Program-made: the position numbers and the translations under genes | Shown here: piece after piece, positions 7,511 to 16,013 of the stretch | Numbering within the stretch: the first letter of the stretch is position 1 | Layout: each line of letters opens with the position of its first letter | Source: an uncultured Devosia sp. | GTDB taxonomy: Bacteria > Pseudomonadota > Alphaproteobacteria > Rhizobiales > Devosiaceae | Direction of reading: 5' to 3' | Length of the DNA stretch: 64,000 bases | Assembly (NCBI RefSeq): GCF_913055165.1 | Contig: NZ_CAJXJS010000010.1 | Location: forward strand, 1-64,000 | Notes under the pieces: model-generated | Told to the model about the DNA's origin: nothing | The model's input: only the letters and a program-made list of their open reading frames with translations | Database searches by the model: none

Positions 7511-8299
7511 ATGAACAGCAAGTTCGCCTTCCTGGCCGGTGCCGCCCTGGTGCTGGCCGCCATGCCTGCTACTGCGCAGGACCTGCCCGACCTGGGCGGC
7601 CGCACCATCCATGCGGTGACCGAAAACGCCTATTATCCGCTCAACTTCGCCGGACCGGACGGAGAGGGCATCGGGCTCGAATATGATGTGATCAACGAGG
7701 TGGCCAAGCGTCTCAACGCTACGGTGGAATGGGACCTGACGGCCTGGGATGTGATGATCGAAAGCGTGCGCACCGGCCAGTTCGACATCGGCGCCGATGG
7801 CATCACCATTACCGAGGAACGTGAAGAGCAGATCGACTTCACCGATCCCTTTATCACGGTTGAGCAATATTTCCTGGTGCGCGCCGATGAAGACCGCATC
7901 ACCGGACCGGAAAGCTTTGCCGAAAACACCGACCTGCTGTTCGGTGCGCAGGCTGGCACCTCCTCCTTCTATACCGCCATCTACGACGTGCTCGATGGCG
8001 ACGAGGCCAATCCGCGGGTCAAGACCTTCGACAGCTTCGGCGCCGCCGTGCAGGCGGTCAAATCCGGTGATGTCGATGCGGTGATCGCCGACCAGGCGGC
8101 CTCGGCCGGCTATATCGGCGCTGATCCGGGCGCCTTCAAACAGGCCGGCGCAGCCATCAAGTCCGACCCCTTCGGCTTCATCCTGACCCCCGGCTCCGAT
8201 CTGGTCGAACCCTTCAATGCCGCCCTGGCCCAGCTGCGTGACGAAGGATGGCTCGACGAGCGGATCAATTACTGGTTCTTCGAATACGCGGCTGAGTAG
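7511..8299 (+). CDS. Polar amino acid ABC transporter substrate-binding protein
   Basis: A 262-residue periplasmic binding protein (SBP family 3). The signal peptide MNSKFAFLAGAALVLAAMPA ends at TAQ. Typical signatures are YYPLNF near residue 44, GLEYDVINEVAKRL and the DGITITEEREEQIDFTDPF segment. The start at 7511 is preferred over an in-frame upstream codon because the signal peptide begins here and TCCGGGAGACC lies upstream. A permease follows at 8472 after a palindromic repeat; no ATPase gene is adjacent. Confidence 0.9.
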   Translation: MNSKFAFLAGAALVLAAMPATAQDLPDLGGRTIHAVTENAYYPLNFAGPDGEGIGLEYDVINEVAKRLNATVEWDLTAWDVMIESVRTGQFDIGADGITITEEREEQIDFTDPFITVEQYFLVRADEDRITGPESFAENTDLLFGAQAGTSSFYTAIYDVLDGDEANPRVKTFDSFGAAVQAVKSGDVDAVIADQAASAGYIGADPGAFKQAGAAIKSDPFGFILTPGSDLVEPFNAALAQLRDEGWLDERINYWFFEYAAE

Positions 8300-8325
8300 G
8301 TCTGTCGCCGTTCTCGCTCTTGCCG

Positions 8326-8431
8326 TCACCCCACCCTCAATCCCTCCCCATCAAGGGAGGGAAGCGCTGGCTGAAATGCCAGTGCTCATCGTCTCCCTCC
8401 CCCTTGTGGGGAGGGGGCAAGGGCGGGGGTG
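8326..8431. repeat. Dispersed palindromic repeat (copy A)
   Basis: Two local hairpins built on CCCTCCCC/GGGAGGG (CCCTCCCCATCAAGGGAGGG at 8342-8361 and CTCCCCCTTGTGGGGAGGGG near 8397-8416) form the arms of a larger inverted repeat whose ends read CACCCC and GGGGTG. The same architecture recurs at 29277-29368. It lies between the binding-protein and permease genes, where it may attenuate or stabilise the transcript. Confidence 0.6.
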
Positions 8432-8471
8432 CTGCCTCCGCCGCCCTTGGCACTAGAATCCACCACACCCC

Positions 8472-9290
8472 ATGACCTATCGCCCCCGCCGCCCCTCCAT
8501 CTTCTCGCGTCTGCCCTATTGGCTGCTCGCCATCGGCCTGCTGTTCGTGCTCGGGCTCTGGGCGATTACCAGCAACCAGACCTATGGCGACATCTTCCGC
8601 ACTCTCTCGGGCGGCGTGGTCACCACGCTCTGGGTCACCATTCTGGCCTTTGTGGCAGCCACAATTCTGGGCCTGCTCATCGCCCTGGCACGCACCTCCG
8701 GCAATCGCGTGCTGCGCGAGATCGCGACCTTTTATGTCGAAATCATCCGCGGCATCCCGATCCTGGTGTTTCTCTTCTACATCGCCTTCGTCGCCGCCCC
8801 CGCCATGGTCGCCGGCTTCAACTGGCTCTTTGCGCCGCTGATCGATTGGGGCCTTCTGGCTCCGGCCACGGTGCGCGGCTTCGACTTTGTCTGGCGCGCC
8901 ATTTTCGCGCTGACAGTGTGCTACTCGGCCTTCATCGCCGAAATCTTCCGGGCCGGCATCGAGGCGGTGGGACGCGGCCAGCTAGAGGCCGCCCACTCCC
9001 TCGGTCTTTCCCGCTGGCATTGCTTCCGCCACATCGTCTTTCCCCAAGCGCTGCGCACCATTCTGCCTCCGCTCGGCAATGACTTTGTGTCCATGGTCAA
9101 GGACAGCGCCCTGGTTTCCGCACTCGGCGTGCAGGACATCACCCAATTGGGCAAGCTCTCGGCCTCGTCGAGTTTCCTGTTCTTCGAGACCTATAACGTC
9201 GTGGCCTTCCTCTATCTCACCATGACCATCTCGCTGTCATTGCTGGTGCGCTGGCTGGAAAAAATCATGGACGGCAAGGTGGGACGCTAG
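8472..9290 (+). CDS. Amino acid ABC transporter permease
   Basis: A 272-residue inner-membrane permease of the HisM/GlnP type. Hydrophobic spans start at about residue 17; the conserved EAA-type loop is seen as [20 protein letters not shown] near residue 175, followed by [20 protein letters not shown], which is typical of polar amino-acid permeases. It should work with the binding protein at 7511. No ATP-binding gene is found nearby, so the pair must borrow an ATPase encoded elsewhere. Confidence 0.9.
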   Translation: MTYRPRRPSIFSRLPYWLLAIGLLFVLGLWAITSNQTYGDIFRTLSGGVVTTLWVTILAFVAATILGLLIALARTSGNRVLREIATFYVEIIRGIPILVFLFYIAFVAAPAMVAGFNWLFAPLIDWGLLAPATVRGFDFVWRAIFALTVCYSAFIAEIFRAGIEAVGRGQLEAAHSLGLSRWHCFRHIVFPQALRTILPPLGNDFVSMVKDSALVSALGVQDITQLGKLSASSSFLFFETYNVVAFLYLTMTISLSLLVRWLEKIMDGKVGR

Positions 9291-9359
9291 GGCGCGCCTG
9301 CCGCTTGCGGGCTGCGCTGGAACTTCCCATGTTAGACGGGCACCCTCCGGAGGACTTCC

Positions 9360-9887
9360 ATGCACCCCATCGCCCGTCTCGCCATCGTCGCTGTTGCGGC
9401 CATATCCCTGGCTGCCTGCGGTAACCGCAACGAGGTGGGCAGTGTCGGGGTCGACTGGACCGGCAATGATATTTCCATCGAGGCGGTGGCCGATCCCGAG
9501 GTGGATGGCGTGGTGTGCCATCTCTCCTTCTTCAACCGCTCCTTCATCGACCGGCTGAGCCAGGGCAACTGGTTCGAGGATCCCTCCTATTCGGCGCTGG
9601 ACTGTTCGGCGGTGGGTCCGATCACGGTTGGCGACATTTCCACGCGGGGCGGCGGCGAGGAAATCTTCCAGCAGGGCCGTTCGCTGATCTGGAAGTCCCT
9701 GCGCGTCACCCGCATCTATGACGCGACCAACAATGCGCTGATCTATCTCGCCCATGCCCGGCAAATCCAGCAGGGCTCGGGCAAGATGAGCCTTTCGGTG
9801 GTGCCGCTCAACGGGCTGGATGTCACCTGGGAAAATGGCGCCCCGGCGCGCCAGCCGGCGGCGGAAGGCTCGGTGCTGGTGCAGTAA
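9360..9887 (+). CDS. creA: CreA-family lipoprotein
   Basis: A 175-residue envelope protein. The signal peptide ends in the lipobox LAAC with Cys20, so a lipid-anchored form is likely. The mature part starts NEVGSVGVDW, then IEAVADPEVDGVVCHLS and later GPITVGD, SLIWKSLRVTRIYDA and LIYLA, which match the E. coli CreA family in order and length. The biochemical role of CreA is not known; it is an envelope protein linked in name only to the CreBC system. GGAGGACTTCC precedes the ATG. Confidence 0.85.
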   Translation: MHPIARLAIVAVAAISLAACGNRNEVGSVGVDWTGNDISIEAVADPEVDGVVCHLSFFNRSFIDRLSQGNWFEDPSYSALDCSAVGPITVGDISTRGGGEEIFQQGRSLIWKSLRVTRIYDATNNALIYLAHARQIQQGSGKMSLSVVPLNGLDVTWENGAPARQPAAEGSVLVQ

Positions 9888-9986
9888 CGATCGGCGCTTT
9901 TTGATTCAAACCCCACGCGATTGCACCACATCTGCGCAATCCGCCGGTGGCAGCCTTGAGACTGCGGTAATGTGCTGGAGGGGCGC

Positions 9987-10190
9987 ATGCGTGGTCTGTT
10001 CGCCTATATGGCCGACAATGCGGCCGATCTCCTTCTCAACCTGGCCTTCTGCCTGATCGTCTATCTGGTGGCCCGCCTGCTCAAGGCCAACCCGGCGGTG
10101 GCGCTGGTCTTCGCGGCCATCCCGATGGTGATGATCTTTCTTTTGCAGAACCCGGGCGTGCCCAGGGGGCTGATGGCCATGCTGGGTTGA
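9987..10190 (+). CDS. Small two-helix membrane protein
   Basis: A 67-residue protein starting MRGLFAYMADNAADLL with two hydrophobic segments, about residues 12-31 and 37-52. ATG 9987 is chosen because CTGGAGGGGCGC stands directly before it; an in-frame GTG at 9972 would add five residues. No family is recognised. The gene is monocistronic by spacing, lying between creA and the peroxiredoxin gene. Confidence 0.5.
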   Translation: MRGLFAYMADNAADLLLNLAFCLIVYLVARLLKANPAVALVFAAIPMVMIFLLQNPGVPRGLMAMLG

Positions 10191-10361
10191 TCGGCTCCAT
10201 TTCCATCGCGCCCCGGGCGCGATAATGGCTTGCCCGCATTGCCCCAAACAAGGCAAAACCATTTCGCATGCCGCCGCTTCAAGCGGGGGCCTTCAGCACG
10301 ATATTCTATTTATCAGAACCTTACAGCAGACCTGCGGCAGCGCGGGCAGAGGAAGACGACC

Positions 10362-10997
10362 ATGGCCATTCTGATCGGCGATACCGCCCCGGACTTCACC
10401 CTCGAATCCACCGAGGGCACCATTCACTTCCATGATTTCATCGACGGCTCCTGGGCAGTGCTGTTCAGCCACCCCAAGAACTTCACCCCCGTCTGCACCA
10501 CCGAGCTGGGCTACACCGCCAAGCTCAAGGACGAATTCGCCAAGCGCGGCGTCAAGGTCCTGGGCCTTTCGGTCGACAAGCTCGAGGACCATGCCGGCTG
10601 GGCCAAGGACATCGAGGAAACGCAGGGTTCGGCCCTCAATTTCCCGCTCCTGGCCGATACAGAGGGTGAGGTCGCGCGCAAATACGACATGATCCATCCC
10701 AATGCCGACAACACGCTGACAGTTCGTTCGCTCTTCGTCATCGGGCCGGACAAGAAGGTCAAACTCAAGATCGAATATCCTGCGTCCACCGGGCGCAATT
10801 TCGATGAGATCCTGCGCGTCATCGACAGCCTGCAACTGACCGCCAAGCACCAGGTCGCCACCCCGGTGAACTGGAAGCATGGCGAGGACGTCATCATCGT
10901 CCCGGCGGTCACCAATGAAGCGGCCAAGGAAAAATTCCCCGGCGGCTGGAAGGAAGTGAAACCCTATCTGCGCATCGTGCCCCAGCCCCAGGGCTGA
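10362..10997 (+). CDS. 1-Cys peroxiredoxin (Prx6 type)
   Basis: A 211-residue cytoplasmic peroxidase. The peroxidatic site is PKNFTPVCTTE with Thr42 and Cys45, and Arg122 of the active-site triad appears in LTVRSLFVIGPD. No other cysteine occurs in the protein, so it is a true 1-Cys enzyme needing an external thiol reductant. The long C-terminal arm (TPVNWKHGEDVIIVPAVTNE and KPYLRIVPQP) is diagnostic of the Prx6 group. A terminator follows at 11031. Confidence 0.95.
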   Translation: MAILIGDTAPDFTLESTEGTIHFHDFIDGSWAVLFSHPKNFTPVCTTELGYTAKLKDEFAKRGVKVLGLSVDKLEDHAGWAKDIEETQGSALNFPLLADTEGEVARKYDMIHPNADNTLTVRSLFVIGPDKKVKLKIEYPASTGRNFDEILRVIDSLQLTAKHQVATPVNWKHGEDVIIVPAVTNEAAKEKFPGGWKEVKPYLRIVPQPQG

Positions 10998-11030
10998 TTG
11001 CACATCCTTTTTCCCTCTCCCTGACCAACT

Positions 11031-11060
11031 GGGCGGTGGCTTCTGGCCACCGCCCTTTTT
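11031..11060 (+). terminator. Rho-independent terminator of the peroxiredoxin gene
   Basis: GGGCGGTGGC (11031-11040) pairs perfectly with GCCACCGCCC (11046-11055) around TTCTG, followed by five T. Confidence 0.9.
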
Positions 11061-11453
11061 CATGGCGCCAGACAGGTGCAACTGACACATTGCCGCCCCA
11101 TTCCGGGAGGACGGGGGCACAATCGGGTCGAGATTCCCGCCCTTGCCGGGGTCAAATCGGGTCTTGATGTCTGGTTTGCAGGAACCGTTGCCTCAGCGAC
11201 ACACCCCGCAAATCGATACCTCCTTCTGGCCGATCTCGGCCCCGGGATGACGGAGCGCACGCATCTTGGTGGATTCAGTTTCTAAGGTTTACGCAATCTT
11301 GCACCCCCACCGCCGTCACAAGGCTTGGGAAACCTGGTGCTGCCGGGCCACAAACTGAGGCGGGACGTCGCAGGCGGCCGATCCGGCCCAGATTCCGGCG
11401 GCTCCCGCCCTTATTGAAGCGCCCATCGACAACTTCAGTGAGCTTCAGGACCA
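11061..11453. other. Intergenic stretch, possible degenerate repeat, no gene supported
   Basis: About 390 bases between the peroxiredoxin terminator and the RlpA-like gene. A short open frame (11076-11285) has no ribosome site and translates like an intergenic palindromic repeat. GC-rich blocks (ATTCCGGGAGGACGGGGG, CCCGCCCTTGCCGGGGTC, GATCTCGGCCCCGGGATGAC) look like eroded copies of a dispersed repeat. The promoter of the RlpA-like gene must lie near the right end. Confidence 0.4.
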
Positions 11454-11810
11454 TTGACTAAGAATACCGTTATCGCCGCAGCATCGGCCGCAGCCCTCCT
11501 CGCCTTCTCCTCTTCTGCAGCCTATGCCCAATGTGGTGGTGCATCCTGGTACGGCCCCGGATTTCACGGCAAGACAGCCGCCTCCGGTCAGGTCTTTGAC
11601 CAGAACGCCATGACTGCGGCGCACCGGACTCTTCCTTTCGGCACCAAAGTCGAAGTGACCGACCAGTCCACCGGCAAGTCGGTGCAAGTGACCATCAATG
11701 ACCGTGGTCCGTTCCACGGCAAGCGCATCATCGACCTGTCCAAGGGTGCCGCCGCGGCTCTGGGTTTCCAGAACAAGGGCGTGACCTCGGTCTGCATCGC
11801 GCAGAAATAA
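11454..11810 (+). CDS. Short RlpA-like double-psi beta-barrel protein
   Basis: A 118-residue exported protein. The signal peptide ([20 protein letters not shown]) is followed by the DPBB domain: [19 protein letters not shown], then [15 protein letters not shown] and [20 protein letters not shown], the hallmark motifs of RlpA. It lacks the C-terminal SPOR domain of full RlpA, so septal targeting is unlikely. The start is TTG at 11454 with AGGA upstream. It probably acts on or near peptidoglycan; glycosidase activity is uncertain. A strong terminator follows. Confidence 0.85.
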   Translation: MTKNTVIAAASAAALLAFSSSAAYAQCGGASWYGPGFHGKTAASGQVFDQNAMTAAHRTLPFGTKVEVTDQSTGKSVQVTINDRGPFHGKRIIDLSKGAAAALGFQNKGVTSVCIAQK

Positions 11811-11835
11811 GCGTTTCACCGCGCAAAACTGCAGG

Positions 11836-11863
11836 AAGGCCGCCAGAGTTGGCGGCCTTTTTG
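11836..11863 (+). terminator. Rho-independent terminator
   Basis: AAGGCCGCCA (11836-11845) pairs with TGGCGGCCTT (11850-11859) around GAGT, then TTTTT. It separates the RlpA-like gene from the convergent aldo/keto reductase. Confidence 0.85.
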
Positions 11864-11873
11864 TTGCGATGAT

Positions 11874-12869
11874 CTATGCCGGGGCCAGTTGGGCCTGCAA
11901 GACCGCATCGATCTCGGCCATCACTGCCGCCGGCAGCGGACCCTTCTCCAGTGCCCCCAGATTGTCACGCACCTGGGCTTCGGTCTTGAAGCCGGGAATG
12001 GGGAAGGTGTGCGGCGATCGGGCGAGGATCCAGCCCAGCGCGCCCTGTGCCGGGCTGCGTCCGCCGCTGGTCAGCAGGTCGCGCAAGGCGGCGAGCCGGG
12101 CCAGCACCTCCGGCGTCGGCGCACCATCCTTGAAATGCTTTACCCAGGGGTGTCCGGCGCCGCGCACGTCACTGCCCGGCAATCGGCTTGTGGCGGTGAA
12201 CTTGCCCGACAACAGCCCCATGGCCAGTGGCGAGCGATTGAGGCTGGCCAGCCCGGCCTCGGCACAGAGCGAGAGCATGTCCGCCCCGTCATGCAACACG
12301 TTGAGTTCCTGTTGCACCGCCACGAAATGCGGATAATCCAGCATCCGCCGCGCCGCCTGGGCATTGTCGGTGCTCCAGCCCCAGGCTCGGATGCGCCCGG
12401 CCTCAGCGAGTTTCTCCAGCGCCTCGGCGGCGGCGTCGGCCTGATCTCCAGTGAGGTCGCCGGGATGGATCTGGTAGAGATCGATGGCATCGACGCCCAG
12501 CCGTTTGAGCGACTGCCCATTGGCCCAATCGATATAGCCCGGCGACACATCAATGGAGATCAGCGCCCGCTTGGCTTCGTCATAGGTGAAGCCGAACTTG
12601 GTAGCGATGATCGCCTCGTCCCGTCGCGCCTTGAGCGCCGCACCCAGAACCCGCTCGCTATGGCCAGTGCCATAGGCATCGGCTGTGTCGAACAGATTTG
12701 CGCCCAGATCGAACGCGATCTGCAGGGCCCGAACCGATTGAGCGTCATCCACCTCACCCCAGCCATCATTGCGGCCATCCAGGGTAAAATGCCCGCCTAT
12801 GGCCCAGCATCCTAGGCCGATCGCCCCGGCCATGCGTCCAGTCCGCCCAAATTTGCGCTGCGCCATCAT
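11874..12869 (-). CDS. Aldo/keto reductase
   Basis: A 331-residue NADPH-dependent oxidoreductase with a TIM-barrel fold. The catalytic tetrad is readable: Asp and Tyr in FDTADAYGTGHSE, Lys in IIATKFGF and His in DLYQIHPGD. The C-terminal cofactor segment IPGFKTEAQVRDNLGALE is typical. Its ATG overlaps the stop of the upstream DUF1127 gene (ATGA at 12866-12869), so the two are translated together. Substrate is not predictable. Confidence 0.9.
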   Translation of the reverse strand: MMAQRKFGRTGRMAGAIGLGCWAIGGHFTLDGRNDGWGEVDDAQSVRALQIAFDLGANLFDTADAYGTGHSERVLGAALKARRDEAIIATKFGFTYDEAKRALISIDVSPGYIDWANGQSLKRLGVDAIDLYQIHPGDLTGDQADAAAEALEKLAEAGRIRAWGWSTDNAQAARRMLDYPHFVAVQQELNVLHDGADMLSLCAEAGLASLNRSPLAMGLLSGKFTATSRLPGSDVRGAGHPWVKHFKDGAPTPEVLARLAALRDLLTSGGRSPAQGALGWILARSPHTFPIPGFKTEAQVRDNLGALEKGPLPAAVMAEIDAVLQAQLAPA

Positions 12870-13030
12870 GTGCGGTCCCCCTCGACATTGAGCCGGGCGA
12901 CATAGTCGCCGATCTGGTTGCGTTCGATGCCCAGATCCGAAAGCAGCCGGTCATCCAGCATGGCAAGCTTGCGGCGGGTCAGATTGCGAATGTGCCAGAC
13001 ATGCAGCCGGCGCGTGATGGGTTCAAACAT
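12866..13030 (-). CDS. DUF1127 small protein
   Basis: A 54-residue protein, MFEPITRRLHVWHIRNLTRR followed by KLAMLDDRLLSDLGIERNQI, the typical DUF1127 (YjiS-like) pattern of an arginine-rich N-terminal helix and an LxxLDDRxLxDIG motif. The ATG at 13030 has GGAGGC in front; a longer frame upstream lacks support. Members of this family affect RNA turnover and phosphate or carbon metabolism in Agrobacterium and Rhodobacter (established for a few members). It is translationally coupled to an aldo/keto reductase. Confidence 0.85.
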   Translation of the reverse strand: MFEPITRRLHVWHIRNLTRRKLAMLDDRLLSDLGIERNQIGDYVARLNVEGDRT

Positions 13031-13211
13031 GATGTGATGCCTCCAAGCTCGGGGCAGCCAGATGGGCTCACGCACCACGGCGTGTGCGTTGCAACAATAA
13101 AATGTCTGGCTGCGGGCTTCAGGCGCCATTGCGCCCTACATCCGAAGCATTGCGCATTTTCAGGCTGTTGCGCTACAGTCTGAACTGCAAGAAGTATTTC
13201 AAGAATGAAAA

Positions 13212-14081
13212 ATGGATTTCTCCTGGGATGATCTTCGCCTCTTTCTGGACGTGGCGCGGCTGGGCGGTCTGAGCGCTGCGACCCAGACCACGGGCCTCTC
13301 TGCGGCCACGCTCGGGCGGCGGGTCACCAGCCTGGAGCGGCAGCTGGGCGAGCCGCTGTTTGTGCGCAGTCAATCCGGCTATGCCCTCACCCCCGCCGGG
13401 GAAGAATTGCTGCTCCGTGCTGAAGAGGTGGAAGCGGCCATGCTGTCGCTGAAACGCTGGAAGGATGGCGCCATTGGCGAGCGCGTGGTGCGGGTGTCGG
13501 CGGGGCCCTGGACCTCGGCCTTTCTTGCCCGTCACATCGGCGCGATATGGACGGCCAGCGACCGCTTCGGTCTGGAACTGGTGACCGCTAGCCACAAGGT
13601 CGATATCGGCCGCCGACACGCCGATATCGGCATCCGCAATGCCCGGCCCACCGAGCAATGGCTGGCGGGACGCCTGATCGGCAAGGTCGCCTATGGGCTC
13701 TATGCGCGGCCCGAACTGATCAGCGGCGTTGCTGCGGGTTACTTCGTCGGGGTGGCGGGCGAGGCCAGCCAGACCCATTCGGCCCGCTGGCTCCATGCCC
13801 GCCATGGCGACCGCATCGCCACGCGCGGCAATGATGCCATGAGCGTGCTCGAACTGGTCGCGGCGGGCGCGGGCATGTCGGTCTTTCCATGCTTTGTCGG
13901 TGACGCCGATCCGCGCATCGACCGCATGGCGGGCACCATTGCCGAGCTCGAGACCGAGCAATGGTTGGTCTGCCATCATGAAGAGCGCCATGCCCCCGCC
14001 GTCCGCACCGTAACCGAACGCATCGCTGCGCTGATGCGCCAATATGCACCGCTGTTTCGCGGCGAGAGCCTTGCTGCATAA
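13212..14081 (+). CDS. LysR family transcriptional regulator
   Basis: A 289-residue regulator. The winged HTH is in the first 60 residues (DDLRLFLDVARLGGLSAATQ, then ATLGRRVTSLERQLGEPLFV). The effector domain follows but the part around residues 160-200 is shorter than in classical members. It is divergent from the DUF1127-aldo/keto reductase operon, 180 bases away, so that operon is a natural target. The start has no strong ribosome site (AAGAATGAAAA). Confidence 0.88.
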   Translation: MDFSWDDLRLFLDVARLGGLSAATQTTGLSAATLGRRVTSLERQLGEPLFVRSQSGYALTPAGEELLLRAEEVEAAMLSLKRWKDGAIGERVVRVSAGPWTSAFLARHIGAIWTASDRFGLELVTASHKVDIGRRHADIGIRNARPTEQWLAGRLIGKVAYGLYARPELISGVAAGYFVGVAGEASQTHSARWLHARHGDRIATRGNDAMSVLELVAAGAGMSVFPCFVGDADPRIDRMAGTIAELETEQWLVCHHEERHAPAVRTVTERIAALMRQYAPLFRGESLAA

Positions 14082-14171
14082 ACTCTTGCAGAAATATCGC
14101 GCATTAGAAGTATGTTAGCCGGTTCGCACTAGTATTCGCGCCGGACGCAGAAAATAATCGGAAGCGATGCC

Positions 14172-14729
14172 ATGCGCGCATACGCCTATGTCGTAGGCCC
14201 TGAGAGTGGTCCTGGAGCCGCGCTGCTCGACGTCGCGCGCGGGCTGGGATTTGCCGGCGTTTCCCAGTTCTCCACCATCGCCCAGGCCGAGCAGCAGACC
14301 CAGATCACCCCTGTATGCTTCTTCCTTTTCGCGGCCACCGAAAATCTCCAGAGCCTGCGCGGGGTCGCCGATGCAGTCCGTTTCAGCACCATGCGGCGCC
14401 TGCGCTTTTCGCCACTGATCTATTTTGCCGAAAGCCCTTCGGTCGAGGCCATCACAGCCTGCCTCAACATGGGCTTTGATGACATCATCACGATGCCCTT
14501 TACCCGCAAGCGGGTGTTGGAGCGGGTTGCCCGGCAGGTGGGACAGAACCTGGTTTATTTCGAGACACCGAGCTATTTCGGCCCCGACCGGCGCGGTCGC
14601 ACCGGGTCCCAGCCGCGTGCCGCTGGCGAGCGCGGTGCCAGCCAATACCGCCGGCTGGAAATCGTCCGCAACCTGATGAGCGGCATCAATGTGGTGCGCG
14701 ACGATCATTTCGCGCCGGCTGCTGTGTGA
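14172..14729 (+). CDS. Degenerate response-regulator receiver protein
   Basis: A 185-residue protein. Residues 1-125 look like a CheY-type fold, ending in the GFDDIITMPFTRKRVLERV helix usual after the last receiver strand (the K-P region). The usual phospho-acceptor Asp is not seen: the strand expected to carry it reads ITPVCFFLFAATEN. The C-terminal tail carries YFETPSYFGPDRRGR, a motif shared by a Rhizobiales family of stand-alone receivers. It is likely a phosphorylation-independent signalling protein; partners are unknown. Confidence 0.65.
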   Translation: MRAYAYVVGPESGPGAALLDVARGLGFAGVSQFSTIAQAEQQTQITPVCFFLFAATENLQSLRGVADAVRFSTMRRLRFSPLIYFAESPSVEAITACLNMGFDDIITMPFTRKRVLERVARQVGQNLVYFETPSYFGPDRRGRTGSQPRAAGERGASQYRRLEIVRNLMSGINVVRDDHFAPAAV

Positions 14730-14840
14730 CTGGAATGCAAACGTTGCAATAAAGCGTTCCCGGGTGGCTCGCGGCTATTCTCTTGCTTTGCGAAATGGCC
14801 TAGCTTCGCTTCAACGACCTTCCTTGAGCACTTTACCAAA

Positions 14841-16013
14841 ATGCGATTCGGCCTTGCGCTGCCGCCCCAGATCAAGGTCTTCGGGGCCTTCTTTGTTTAT
14901 TCGTTCTGCATGGGCTCCATGTTCCCGCGCCTGCCCGACATCCAGCATGCCATGGGCGTGGGGGAGGGACAGCTCGGCCTGGCACTGATCGGCTCGGCCG
15001 TCGGCACCCTGATCTCGCTGACCTTTGCCGGCCGCTTCATCGAGGCGGTGGGTTATCGCCGGGTTTTGCTGGCCGCCATTCCCTTGCTGGCCGTGCTCTA
15101 TGCCGCCGCGGTCTGGGCCAGCGGCCCGCTAATGTTCTTTCTCTTGCTGGTGCCGGTGGGTCTGACCATCGGCTGCATCGAGGTGATCATCAATATCGAG
15201 GCCGACCGTGTCGAACATGCCATCGGCCGGCGCATCATGAGCCGCGCCCACGCCTTTTGGAGCCTGGGGTTTTTCTCGGCCGGCATGGTCGGCGCGCTGA
15301 TTGCCCAAACCGGATTGTCACCGCAATTGCACCTGCTGATCATGATCCCGGTCGTGCTGGCCGCGACCCTGGTCGTACTCGGCCAGTTCCAGCCTGCCGC
15401 ACACCGCGCGGGCTCGAGCACCGATGAAACCCCGCGCCTCGCCAAGCCCACGCTGCCGATCATGGCGCTGGTGGCGGTCTGCCTTTCCGCCATGCTGATG
15501 GAGGGCGCCGGCATTGATTGGTCCGCCATTTACATGCGCGACATCTTTGCCGCCGAACCCTTCTGGGCCGGTTTCGCCGTCGCGGTCGTGGCCGGCTCGC
15601 AGGCATTCGCCCGCTTCTTTGCCGATGGTTTCGTGGACCGCTTCGGCCCGGTCACGGTTGCCCGCGTGCTGCTGACCATTCTGGGTGGCGGGGTGCTGCT
15701 GGCCTTTCTCGCGCCCTCGGCCCTCCTCGCCTATTGCGGTTTCGCCATGATCGGCTTCGGCTCGAGCGCCCTGTTTCCGCTGGCCATGTCCGCCGCTGCC
15801 CAGCAGACTGACCGCCCCGCCGCCATCAATGTGGCAGCTCTGGCGCAATTCTCCTTCACCGCCTTCCTGCTCGGACCGCCGCTCCTGGGCCTGATCGCCG
15901 AACATTTCGGCATTCAGTGGACCTTCGGCGTTGGCTTCCCGCTGGTGCTGCTCGGCCTGGCCACCGCCCATGTGCTGGCGCCGCGCCCGATCATCAAGAC
16001 GGTGACACCGTGA
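14841..16013 (+). CDS. MFS transporter (first of three related copies)
   Basis: A 390-residue 12-helix inner-membrane permease of the major facilitator superfamily. Features shared with its neighbours at 16010 and 17705 are the early RLPDIQ segment, GEGQLGLALIGSAVG in the first third, an NIEADRVE stretch near residue 118, a RAHAFWSLGFF motif and the GAGIDWSAIYMRD loop opening the second half. This family resembles YbjJ/FucP-like sugar or drug permeases. The stop overlaps the GTG start of the next copy. Confidence 0.85.
   Translation: MRFGLALPPQIKVFGAFFVYSFCMGSMFPRLPDIQHAMGVGEGQLGLALIGSAVGTLISLTFAGRFIEAVGYRRVLLAAIPLLAVLYAAAVWASGPLMFFLLLVPVGLTIGCIEVIINIEADRVEHAIGRRIMSRAHAFWSLGFFSAGMVGALIAQTGLSPQLHLLIMIPVVLAATLVVLGQFQPAAHRAGSSTDETPRLAKPTLPIMALVAVCLSAMLMEGAGIDWSAIYMRDIFAAEPFWAGFAVAVVAGSQAFARFFADGFVDRFGPVTVARVLLTILGGGVLLAFLAPSALLAYCGFAMIGFGSSALFPLAMSAAAQQTDRPAAINVAALAQFSFTAFLLGPPLLGLIAEHFGIQWTFGVGFPLVLLGLATAHVLAPRPIIKTVTP

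Noticed and set aside
11076-11285. A 69-codon open frame in the 11.1 kb intergenic stretch
   Set aside because: No ribosome site, and the product reads like a translated intergenic repeat.
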